Shown here piece after piece: positions 20,201 to 30,824 of a stretch of 64,000 bases of DNA. Position 1 is the first letter of the stretch; every line of letters begins with the position of its first letter. A program made the position numbers and the translations under genes. The DNA is from Caecitellus pseudoparvulus. Its lineage: Eukaryota > Bigyra: Bicosoecida. A model generated the notes under the pieces. That model saw only the letters and a program-made list of their open reading frames with translations, did not search any database and was not told the origin of the DNA. Location: assembly GCA_965644315.1 (NCBI GenBank), contig CBFFRQ010000066.1, positions 186,001 to 250,000 on the forward strand, read 5' to 3'.

Positions 20201-22313
20201 GGGCAGGAGACGAAGCACAGAGGGAGACTGAGCTTGCGACTGAAGTCGCACTTGTCCAAAAAGGCGGATCTGAAGGGAACGATGCACCAGCAAACGATGC
20301 AAGGGCCATGGGGCCCTGAGTGGCATCGCCTACGGTCCAAGGCAGCGCAGACCTGGCATCGTCAAACGCCAACGGGTGCATGGAGCCGGCTAGCATCGCT
20401 GCACTGAAGCCTGCGACCACAAGGTGGTTTCCCGGGGAAGCAAGGCCGCTTACTAGTGCTTCCTTCCAGCCAGGCGTGGATGGCCACGAAAGCCATGAGC
20501 TGCCACCGCAGTTGGTCGCTGCATGCTGAGCTTCGACAGCAGCTGACGAGAGGCCCATGCAGTGGCCATTGAAGAAGAACGCTTGAGGGTGGCAAGCAGA
20601 GAGTGGCTGGGCGCAAATCCAAGAAGCGTGCTGATGCACAAAGCCGGCTAGGAAGGCGTCCCGGCCCAGAGGGCTGGTCAGGGCTCTCAACCCAACATGT
20701 TCTGCCTCTGTTGCGCCCAAGCCTAGACAAACGCTTTCAGCTTCCAGGGGAGAGAAGGAAGCTACCCTCAAGTCAAGCATACATGACCCATCTATCTGCC
20801 ACCACCCTGGTGGACACAGCGCCTCATGCAGGCCTTGGGGCACTGCTGGCCGGAAGCAAGCTGGCCAGGCTGTCGTGGTCGCGTTAGCCTGCAGCGGCAG
20901 CAAGGCCAAGCCAGCACCAGTGCTGTGGATGGCGACTGCAGAGTCATTCGGGCCAGGAGGGGAAGACCACGGAGCTGCTGGGAAGCCACTGCCGTGGACG
21001 CTTGTGAAGCCACTCGCCAGTTTTGCGAGAGAGGTCCAAATGCGAGGCGCCGCATCCAGAGCACTGGGAGCCAGGGCGACATCTCGAACCCATTCAACGA
21101 CTCCCGGAGCTATCCCAGGCTGCAAGAGGGTGGCAGAGCGATGCTTGCACATGCTGACGGCAGACTGAAGGGTGGCGGGGCGAGGCAGGACCTGAATGCA
21201 GCTGTCTTCCACCCAGTGCCAGTTTGGTGGGCACTTGACGGGGGAGGGAATGTGCCGTTCGTCGCGCTGGCAGATGCCCCAGCGCGAGAGAGCGCAGTCC
21301 TGGAGCTGCAAAGTGCCATTCCACGCTCCACAGAGTTGTGCCGTGTTACCCATGCCCTGCTGCAGGCTCCAGCGCAGAGTGTCGTGGGCGGCGGGAGGCT
21401 GTCCCCCGGACATGCGCCAGGCTCCTGAGCTTGTGCCCCTCACGGGCAGCCAGCAGGTCGAGCCATTCAGGCTGGCACATGCACTGAGAGAGCTCATGGT
21501 GCCAGACATGCTCATGCCTTGTCTAAAGCACCAGGCCTCTGCTGCGGCCCAAGGCAGGGCGGTGGGCGTCTGCAGAGTAACTACATGGCCGACGCGGTGT
21601 TGCTTTGCAAAGGCGTGTTCCGTGATGTGACACAGAACTTTTCGCTGCTCATTGCAATCTGTGTAGGGGAGGGACAGATGCTGACTGGGTTGGCTTCACT
21701 CAGCTGCTGCAGAGAGCCCTTCCCCCAGGGTGGCGTTTCAGCGTGTGCAGACGCGAAAACAGAGGCACACCAAGACACGCACCTGCAGCGTGCCAAACCA
21801 AGCTCTCGCCTTCGACGCTCACTGAGGAGCATCCCAAGGGGTTGTTCGTCGGATGCCTCTGCTGTCTCATGCCGAAGGGCACTTCCTCCCCGTCTGCCCA
21901 CACAACTTTGTTGTCTACGAAAGCAGGGCAAGGCGAGGACTGCCACACCGCGACACTTGCCTTGCGCAATTTGCTTCGACTGGGCACTTACGCAGCGAGT
22001 GCCAATGCAGTGCTGTCCAAGGCCACTCCATCGCAGACATGATAAGGCCAGCGTATACTGGAGCCGCGTCTTGCGACCGTGAGAAGGAGGCTGGGGTTGC
22101 GAGCTTGCCGGAAGGAGATGCCTGCCGGCACGCCAAGCGAGACTGCCGGAATGGCACGGCGTTTGGCGACAACGAAAAGCAGCCCCCCGCTTGCTGCAGC
22201 CAGCCGCTCGGGCAAGTGGCGTGAGACACGCTCATGACCAGCATGAAGCACACGAGCGCCAGCTTCCGCACTGGGCTGAGGCGGGAGCCGGCGACACAGC
22301 GGCGCAGCAGCAT
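17268..22313 (-). CDS. Receptor A: seven CTLD-like modules, Ser/Thr stalk, one transmembrane helix
   Basis: Large type I membrane protein, 1,614 aa in three exons: 22313-21992, 21914-21783 and 21658-17268. Introns are 77 nt (donor GTAAGT) and 124 nt (donor GTGCGT), both phase 1. The signal peptide is at about 1-31 (hydrophobic LALVCFMLVMSVSHA). Seven CTLD-like modules follow, starting CPSGWLQQAGGC, then a second without CPxGW, CPPNWHWVEDSC, CPPGWWQIDGSC (short), CHPQAFFFNGHC, CPTGWSAAGPLC and CPSGWVHSS with a long first loop. No EPN or QPD calcium motif is visible. A Ser/Thr/Pro stalk lies near 18780-19330, then the family juxtamembrane domain ending in a Cys pair (CANDSPPVSWC). The transmembrane helix is at about 1343-1367 (TLATSIAVLCCVALVGAGAV), followed by a Ser-rich tail of about 247 residues. 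Many N-x-S/T sites are present. It is divergent from receptor B. Ligand and signalling partners are unknown. Confidence 0.86.
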
Positions 22314-24136
22314 GCTCTTGCCGGGAGGGGAGCGGCTGGCGTTTCACCTGCACGCGTCACACTAGCGGGCAGCACAGGGCAGAGCTTCAGGCGCGGCGAA
22401 AATCGGTGCCTGGGGGCCGTTGCAGGGCACACAGCAGCATCTATGCAAGCTATGAAGTGCAGCAGTAGTGTTTTGAGGTGGGCCGGGTCGTGACATGCCC
22501 GGCTTCCAGTGCGACGCGAACTCAGGCCACCCCGGCCCCCACATCACTGCACATCAGCGCCAGCAGAAAGGGCAGCTCTGGCGTGCAGGGACAGCATCCA
22601 CTCGGAACTGGAGCTGAAGGGGCCTTTGTCTAGGCTGGCAGCGCTTCCAGGGTCAGATCCAGCCCTTCTTTTGAAGCAAGACCAATGGCGGGGCGCTGTG
22701 GCTCGGCGATCATGGTGTCTCGGCACAGGCTCGGATCAGAAGCCACGGACAATACCAACGCTCTTGATAATTCAAGCACGTTTTGGCGCGCGGTGGCAGG
22801 TTCTGTGCTGCATTGGGGCTCAGCGCGCTCGCAGCGCTTGCACCAGCTGGCTGCGCGAAACGCTGGTTTTGAGCGAAGCTGGGTACGAAGCACATTCCCG
22901 TTCAAATCGCTGGCGGACACAACACGCCACCCCGCACATAACACTTTCCACCCTCCATTGGTCCACTCTTCACTGCCTCAAACCAGCTTGGCACTCGGCA
23001 CTTGTGTCGTTCAAGTGCCATTGGCAACGGGTACCTTTCCACTCCGCAACGCGGACTGCTGCGTTGCGACAGCTGGACACGCCTGCGCTCGTAGCTGCTC
23101 ACCGCTTGAAGCAAGCGCCACCTTCCAGCAATGGGGAACTTGTGCTGCTGCCAAGGGGGCTCTGGGCAACTCTGTGGGCGGGAGTGTGGCTCTGCCCTTT
23201 GTTGCCAACGCAAGGGTGGCAGACAGCCGGTGCGGAAAAAGCGTTTCTACTGCTTGCGAGGCTGCTGACTTCGACTTGCATGCTGTGTAGGGACTGCAGC
23301 ACGGAGTCACTCGCTAAGCGAAACCAGCCCTTGCCCCTCATCTACACAGAGAGCACGGCTGCTGATTATCCAACGAGCAGCCCCTCCTTCCCATCTATTC
23401 CTTCCTCACCTACAACACGTGTCTTCTACGATGGTATGGCTGTCACTCTTTAGTGACTTGGTAGTTTTTTGTGTGGGCTTGTACGATCTCTATTCCTGGT
23501 ATCTCGCGGTAGACAACTCCTCAACGCGATTCATCCTCCACGCATTTCAGCTGGCTGTCATTCTGGTGGAGTTTCTGGTTGGATGGCTTCCCAGCCTCAC
23601 CCGCACGAGAAACTGTTGATCTAAGCATTGTCGCCGTCTTTGTTGCATCATTATGTTTGGGCACAGGCATTGCGCGTCTCGCCGAGCAGGCTGTTGCGAC
23701 GCTGCTGCTGCTGCTGCGCACGTGCTGAGGAAATCTGACATTCGTGGTATAATGCAGCCCAACCAACGCCAGGCTTGCAGCATTGCGATCCCCTCACTCA
23801 ATGCCGGACGGGGGACTGCTTCGGCTGGGCTTCCCTAGGTCACGGGTGTGCCAGTGAGCGTTTCAGAGTTTCAGCCAGTGTGCTTCGCGTCCAATGCGGG
23901 GCCTGGCTCCTGGCAAAAGCAGCTCGAAAAGCGCCACCAATCGCTGACATGTCCCATATTTCCATCAGCTCGGGTGTTTGCGAGTTGGAGTGCTGTACCA
24001 GAGCCTCTTTGCGCGTACAGCGCAGTTGCTGGAGCGGGAGCACTTCGCATGCACCAGCAGCTGCAGGTTGTGTCTTCCACGTCGCCCAGCGAGGGCGCCT
24101 GAGAGTCTGCCATCAGGGCGCCACCCAGGAGCGATA
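22314..24136. other. 1.8-kb divergent intergenic region between receptors A and B
   Basis: This region separates the start codons of two divergently oriented paralogues, so it should carry both promoters. It contains a non-ATG open frame at 22509-23453 that I reject, a two-helix reading frame at 23431-23619 annotated separately, and a short (GCT)5 tract at 23701-23715. No TATA box, RNA gene or long repeat is evident by eye. Confidence 0.5.
23431..23619 (+). CDS. Possible small two-helix membrane protein (62 aa)
   Basis: An ATG-initiated frame of 62 codons encodes two hydrophobic segments (LFSDLVVFCVGLYDLYSWYL and FILHAFQLAVILVEFLVGWL) separated by a short polar loop, with a basic end (SLTRTRNC). 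The composition differs from the surrounding translated frames, which is why I list it. There is no homology I recognise. It may be a real microprotein, an exon of an undetected gene, or chance. It sits about 0.5 kb upstream of receptor B. Confidence 0.3.
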   Translation: MVWLSLFSDLVVFCVGLYDLYSWYLAVDNSSTRFILHAFQLAVILVEFLVGWLPSLTRTRNC

Positions 24137-27100
24137 ATGAACCCACACAAAAAGGGGAGAGGACACGTCCTCTGCTGCGCCCCACACGGGAAGCAGGCGG
24201 GGGCTGCTCTTTTGGTGCCAGGACTGCGGCGTGGCAGTGTCTGCATGCGGCTCGCAGGTACTTGCCTGGTTTCCCTGCTGGTGCAAGCGAGCTTTGCTTC
24301 TGAAAGCTGCCTTCCTGGATGGACACATACCCCAACAGCCTGTCTGAAGGTGCTTGGCTCGGCTTTGCCCTGGGATGATGCCGCAACAGCATGTGCCGCA
24401 AGCGCGCCGGGTACTGTGCCGCGCCTGGCTTCTTTCGGCACCTCTGCGGAGGTCTTCTCGCTCCCAGCAGCACTAGCTGGTGAAGGTGTGGGTCTATGGT
24501 CAGCCCTTGCATTACATGTTCCTAGTGCGTCTCCAGCCTCACTCCTGCGGAGTGCACCGGAGCACGTCACCGATTCCCTCGGCGCAGCCTCGTCTTTGAT
24601 ATGGCGAGATGGCAGGGGCGAGGTCTCGCTGTCGGAGGCGCTGAGCCCCACCTTCTCGGCATCAGGACCAGAAGGCTGCACGGCTCTGCGTCGGAGTGGT
24701 GCATGGGGCTTTGATACGTCAAGTGAGCCTTCGCAATGTGCAGCGTGCTCTGAGCACAGGCCGAAACGCTCTCTCGCACGCTGCACCAAACACCCTCCTC
24801 ACAGACTGTTCAGCGTTAAGGCCTCCCCTCTGTGCCATCCCACATGATCTGCATGTTGTCCTGTTCGAGGAGGAAGCTGCGGTTGTCGCCGCGGGGCCTG
24901 AGCATGTGGGGTGGGACGGGGCTGTGCGGTGGTGTGCCCAACGTGGCTTCTCTCTGGCTGGCAGTGAGCAGCACATACTGGCTGCAGCGCCTTCCTCTCA
25001 GCTGGTGTGGCTTCCAGCAGCTTGGTTTGATGCCAGGGGACAAGGCGCAAACTTTTGGCACTTGTCCGACGGCTCCGGGCTGGGAACACATGCCACACTG
25101 GCCGAGCTGCCAGCATCGAGCGTGCCGGGGACATGCTCGGCCTGGAATGTGTCTGCACAGCAGCTGCAGCTTATCAACTGCACGACACCTGCGGGTGTGG
25201 TGTGCAGTGCGCAGTGGGGGCAGTTTGTGGAGCCGTTGGGCTGCGGGCCGGGCTGGCAGCTTGTCGACGGCAGGTGTCTGCAGGTGCGCAGCCAGGCCAT
25301 GCCACTTCAAGCAGCACTGAAGTGGTGCGCGGGCTACCAGCATGGACCCACCCCGGCAAGTCTCTTGGCTGAAACGAATGCCTCTGCTCTCCATGCATGG
25401 TTGCTCGGCAGTGTGCTGGCCAGTCCAGGGTCCTCCATTTGGGCCCCTTACACATGGTTAGCCGGGGAATGGGTAACTCTGCACTCGAGAGACTCCTGGC
25501 GGGGACCACTGCTACCATCATCGACTCCCGGATCGTCAAGTGGCGGCACTGTCTTTGTCCATGCCAACGGCAGCATAAACCTGAGCCATGTCAGTGACAT
25601 CCCTACAACCTCAGCTTACGGTGTTTGCCTGAAGCCTTCTGCCAATGACGTTGCAGGCAGCACCTGCCCCTTTGGTTGGACCCCGCTTTTTGGAACTTCC
25701 TGCATGCTTGGGCTGCATGACCCCTCCATCGTGGCCGGGTCTGCATCGGCCGCATGCTCTGCTGTGGGCGCGACAGCTGGAGTGAAGAGTCATGCCATCG
25801 TTGAAACCAGCCCTGTCGGGCAGCTCGCTCGCAGCTTTGGCACATCTCATGTATGTTTCCTGAATCCTGAGAATGTCTGCGACGCCAGCGAGGTCTATCT
25901 GGATGGGGTGTGCACCAAGATCTTGCAGTCGACTGAGGGCACGAATCACCTTGATGCCTGTCTTGGATGGCACGGGCACAGCACCGTCGCTCACGCTGTC
26001 TCCAAGCGGCAGCTTGTCAGGCTGCAGTCAGGACATGCGGGAAGCACCCTTTTGTACCCTCTCCTCGTAGGGCACGTCGGTGGATGGGTGGGCGGGCACG
26101 CCATGGCGTTGACTCACTCAGGTCATCGACCAACGATTGAAATTGCCTTTGACCCGCCCCTACATCTTCAGGGACTGCCAGCTCACGGATCTATTGCCAC
26201 AGCTTCTCCTGGACCACAACCATATCATGGGAGCTTGGCGGCTCGCCCTTTCTCTGCCGCTGTGCAAGCCCAGACTCTGTGCCAGAAGTCAGCAGCTCTG
26301 CCTGACGCTTCATGCCCTAGTGGATGGACCCGGGTTGCTGACACGTGCTTGACTGCTATCGCCCATGAAAACGCATCAGCTTTCCAAGGTGCTGCACAGT
26401 GCGCTGCCGACGGAGGCTGGCTTGCGGTGATACCAGGCCAAGTCGCCCTTCGCGAAGCTGGTCGGCTCGTGCTGCAAGCCGGCGAACCCCATGCTTTCAT
26501 TGGCTTGACCCTCGCCAGCAACCAAACCAAATCTTCCAAGGGAGCTGGCTGGGTGAACGGCAGTCCTGCCCAGGCCCTTGGAGGACTCTTCGACCTACCC
26601 GGCGTCGACAGAATGTGCGCGTTGCAAACGGCTGGCTTCTCTGCAAACTTGTCCACGCCAAACATATCTCTTGTACCTTGTCAAGAGCAGGCTTCCTCCG
26701 CGAGCCTCTGCCAAGCACCTCTTCTCAGCCCATGCCCGGCAGGCTGGTTTGAGCTTCAAGCAGACAGCAGCAGCGGCTCAGAAGGCACACACGCTCGGTG
26801 CTACAAGTTGAGCAGCACAGAGACTGAAGCTGAAGGTGCTTGGCAGGTCTGCTGGGCACTTGCCCCGAACACTTCCGTTCAAGTGGCTTCTTTGGATTCC
26901 ACGTGGGAAGCCGCTCACTTGGCGGGACTGCTGCCCCCAGAACCAGTTTGGTCAGCTTGGAGTGGCGGTAGCCACACATGCAATGGCTCATGTGCTCGGG
27001 ATCTCAACGAATTCCACTTTGCTGCGCCTGCATCTTCTTCGAATTGCAGCTCTGCATCTCGCTCCAGTTTGTCTCGCTTGCCGATAGCGGCAACGCAGCA

Positions 27101-30068
27101 CCCCTGCTCAGCGAGGTTGCGTGTTTTGTGCGAGCTTTCACGGCCAGGTGGAGGACAGTCTGACATGTTCACGCACACAGTCACTGTCCCACGCATGAAA
27201 GCCCCCCAGGCATGGGATCGTAGTTTGACTCGGCGCTCCTCATCAAAAGGCTGCACACCAGGAGCTTCTGCCACCTCTTTCTCTCCATCTTGCGATAGGG
27301 ATGACGACACAGGAGGCCCACCTCCAATGGCTTCAATGTCTCCTTCTCCCTCGTCAAGCCCCTCTCAATCAGCCTCCTTTTTGTCTTCAGCTTCACCAAC
27401 CTCATCTGCCACCTTTTCTGTGACGGCGTCTGTGTCGGCCGCTGTGAGCGGGACACCCAGCGTGACGTCATCTGTGACGGCGTCTGTGTCGGCTGCTGTG
27501 AGCGGGACACCCAGCGTGACGTCATCTGTGACGGCGTCTGTGTCGGCCGCTGTGAGCGGGACACCCAGCGTGACGTCATCTGTGACGGCGTCTGTGTCGG
27601 CTGCTGTGAGCGGGACACCCAGCGTGACGTCATCTGTGACGGCGTCTGTGTCGGCCGCTGTGAGCGGGACACCCAGCGTGACGTCATCTGTGACGGCGTC
27701 TGTGTCGGCCGCTGTGAGCGGGACACCCAGCGTGACGTCATCTGTGACGGCGTCTGTGTCGGCCGCTGTGAGCGGGACACCCAGCGTGACGTCATCTGTG
27801 ACGGCGTCTGTGTCGGCTGCTGCGAGCGGGACACCCAGCGTGACGTCATCTGTGACGGCGTCTGTGTCGGCTGCTGCGAGCGGGACACCCAGCGTGACGT
27901 CATCTGTGACGGCGTCTGTGTCGGCTGCTGCGAGCGGGACACCCAGCGTGACGTCATCTGTGACGGCGTCTGTGTCGGCCGCTGTGAGCGGGACACCCAG
28001 TGTGACGTCATCTGTGACGGCGTCTGTGTCGGCTGCTGCGAGCGGGACACCCAGCGTGACGTCATTTGTGACGGCGTCTGTGTCGCCTATCTCAAGCAGC
28101 AGCCCCTCACCACCCTTGGCCGCAAGTGCAGCCCCTCAGCCAAGCTTGCTTGCGGTCACCGCAAAGGGCACAGTTTCCGATGTATTCGCCTCCTCAGATT
28201 TGACTCTAGTTTTCAGTTCACGAGCAACAAGGGTTGCAGCTCAAGAAGAGCTGTCCAGGCCAGCTATTCTTTTTGCTTTCGTTGAGAGCGTGCAGGCGTC
28301 CATTCGGCGCCTCGGAGCCCTAACGACTGGGGCGAACCAGCCGCATTCGCTCGTGCGCACCGTTGCCGGCTGGCTTTCTGCCGGCGACAGGAGCTCCATC
28401 CAACTCGAAGCTCTGTCCCACGACAACGAGGACACGTTGACCCTGCGTCTTTTTTGGCCGGCACCTCACTCTGGACGTCGCCTACAGTACGAAGCTGGCG
28501 CCACTGTGGCCCGAGCCCTGCTCCCGGGCGAACGTGCCTTCGTCCTTGCTGCTGTCCTGCGAGACTCGTACCTTGATCCGGTCAACGCGTCTGAGCCAGG
28601 GGCTGCCCGGCGCCTGAGCATTGCTGCGCGAGGCCAAGAACCAGGAAGCGTGCTAGGAATGGGACCCCACGAAGACTGTGAAAACAAGACGGCTGCATGG
28701 GAAGGTTGGTGTGATGTTGGCACCGGCGCATTGACACTTGCCAGCGGAAACTCTAGCTGGTCGTTGTCACTGCCTGCCGTCGAAGGCAATTTGCGTGAGG
28801 TTTCAACAGCTGTGAGCGAGCGAATTGAGGCCCGCAGATCGACTGGGGATGATGTTGATGCGCCTAGCGTGACGGTCATTGCATTAGCTTCGTCTCTTGC
28901 GGCAATTGTGGTTGTGGGCGGCGCTTTGTTTGCTGCATACGTGATTAGAACTCGGCAACTGCATGCTGCCTTGGAAAAAGCCGTTCTCGGGCGCACGCTT
29001 AGTCCACCGAGAGTTCGGCATATGAAGTCTGGTGTGCAAGGCCAGCATGGCATTGCCTTCATTGACGACTCCAAAGAATCACCCTCGATTCGCAGTGGCA
29101 GCCAATCCCCAGCCCTCGGCGGCTCGAAATCAAGCCGAGGTTCCACCGTCTTCTACGCAGACGTGGGCCGACCTCAGCTGTACTCTGGGCGGCCACCACT
29201 TCAACCACGCCCAGTGCCAGAGCTACCCATCAGCACAGCCCGAATGGCGAAGGTGCGCGCGGCTATGAGGGCCGACGAAGGGGTCAACGGTGTGCCCATC
29301 CAGACGCCGAACCTTCCCAGTGGTCACAGCGAGGATACCGAGCCTCATCGATTCCACACGCAAGTTGAAGGGGGTGGGGCATCTGTGCAAAGCTTCAGTG
29401 ACGAGGAAGCCATTGGGGTTTTCTCTGCCTTGGCACCTCCGTTTACACCGCCGAGCCTGGTCGCGCCTTATGCAGTGCAGCAGCCCGACTCACCAAGGCA
29501 CCGAAACCCACTGACTACCTTGCAAGCACCAAAAAGTGGTGCCGCGCGATCCAAGTTGTCTCCAGTTCAACAGGCCCTGTTTGCGCCGTTCAAGTTCAAG
29601 TCTGCACGCGGCTCAGCGTCTCTCTCCTCGCAACCAGTCCGCACTGCGAGGTCAGGATGCGCAGCAGCAAAGCACGACCTGCATTCAAGCGATGCGGGGC
29701 ATGGCTCATCCGCCACGTACTCTATTGAGATGCCTGAAGCGTTGGCGGCGGCTAGAGGTGACGGCGGTGAAGCTCTCTCTGCACTGCGCCGCGAGCGGGC
29801 CTTTCGCCTTCCAGAGGGTGTCCACATTTCACAGCGCTACCAGCGAAAGCGAAACAAGGAGGGTAAAGCTAGCAGCATCGCAAGCTCAATCACTGACGAG
29901 ACAAGCGTTCCAGACGTATGGCTTGTGTACAGCGGCAGGGATGCTTTCAGGTCTTTGCCCGCAACCCCTCAAGCAGGGCGGCGGATGCCGTCAAGGGCGG
30001 GCACCTTATCAGACTCCCAACTTGAGGATGTCAGCGAGGAACCCCCCCCCAGTCTACGCAAGGCATGA
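24137..30068 (+). CDS. Receptor B: seven CTLD-like modules with an 18-residue tandem-repeat stalk
   Basis: Type I membrane protein, 1,949 aa in two exons, 24137-24722 and 24805-30068, joined in phase 1 across an 82-nt intron (GTGAGC...CTCACAG). The join restores the end of module 1 (FDTS|NCSALRPPLC). The ATG at 24137 is the first in frame; one at 24245 opens a tighter signal peptide (RLAGTCLVSLLVQASFAS) and may be the real start. Modules include CLPGWTHTPTAC, CGPGWQLVDGRC, CPFGWTPLFGTSC (short), CDASEVYLDGVC, CPSGWTRVADTC and CPAGWFELQADS with the long first loop. The stalk contains twelve 18-residue repeats. A juxtamembrane domain (GRRLQYEAG, then ALLPGERAFVLAAVL) and Cys pair (CENKTAAWEGWC) precede the helix at about 1551-1575 (VIALASSLAAIVVVGGALFA). 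The tail of about 375 residues holds LPEGVHISQRYQRKR, shared with receptor D. Confidence 0.87.
27417..28064 (+). repeat. Tandem array of twelve 54-bp in-frame repeats
   Basis: Twelve head-to-tail 54-bp units encode the 18-residue unit SVTASVSAAVSGTPSVTS in the stalk of receptor B. Copies differ only at a few positions: AVSG versus AASG, synonymous gcc/gct, and one final TCA to TTT change (Ser to Phe at the 3' edge). The near-identity at the DNA level indicates recent expansion or ongoing homogenisation. Each unit also contains the palindrome TGACGTCA at its end. Confidence 0.95.
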
Positions 30069-30824
30069 GTGGAGCCCCTTCCGGGCGCCGCGCCGTGTCT
30101 GGCTGGCCTGGACCAGACCAGACATCTGCACGCGCTAGCTGCTGGCTGGCGAGGTGATGACATCGCTGAACATGCTCATTTTCGGGGCCTTTTCGGGCTG
30201 TTCTGAGCCCGCGTGTGGTTTTTAATTCATTTGTGTCGCTGCATTTTCTCGGAGCGAATGGTGTGGCCGTTTCGAGTGCGTTTCAAGCACTGCCCCCCAG
30301 TCTGCGTGTGCTCCCCACGCATGCAACTCGTCAGTAAAAGGCGAGGCCCTGGAACTGTACAAGGGTTACGTGTGGCCATTCAGTTGGAGGGCGGGGGTTC
30401 GCAGGCTGTGTGCATGATCAGGAGGAGCATCGACTAAATGTCCATGTTATCGGCGACTCCTGAGCACATGCAGCAGCAGGACTGGGTGGGGATCAAAACT
30501 GCTCCCAACTTGTTGATGCCGATACGTTATGGATTGTGGTCCAGTTGGTGCGCGTTGGTGGTTTTGACGTGGGCAGCTACCGCGTGCTGCAGCATCTGAC
30601 ACCATCACTGCGTGGCTAGCACCTTGTGCTGGGCACATTTGCAGGAGCTTGCCCGTATCAAGATCGATCAGGTCTCACTCTCCCTAGCCTTGGGCCCCAG
30701 GATCTGGTGTCTAGTGGGTGCAGGTTTGGTCTCTGGCGAGGCTCGCCACCCGGCCCGCGTTTCTTGCGAGGTTGCGGCTTGCCAACGCGGAGGACTCTCC
30801 GCCCCGTCCACGACAGCACGCAAG
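30069..30824. other. Intergenic region between receptors B and C
   Basis: The 756-nt gap between two plus-strand paralogues shows no convincing coding frame, RNA gene or repeat. An AT-richer patch near 30215-30250 may belong to the receptor B 3' end. The remainder should include the receptor C promoter. Confidence 0.5.

Noticed and set aside
22509-23453. 314-codon plus-strand frame between receptors A and B
   Set aside because: It starts at GTG, has no ATG in its first two hundred codons, no domain, signal or splice support, and a composition like translated intergenic DNA.
27417-28064. CRISPR-like periodic array
   Set aside because: The units are contiguous with no spacers, are in frame with a eukaryotic gene, and encode a Ser/Thr stalk.
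27181-28065. Long minus-strand frame of repeated MTSRWVSRSQQPTQTPSQ units
   Set aside because: It is the antisense reading of the 54-bp repeats in receptor B. An open 54-bp unit keeps the opposite strand open automatically.
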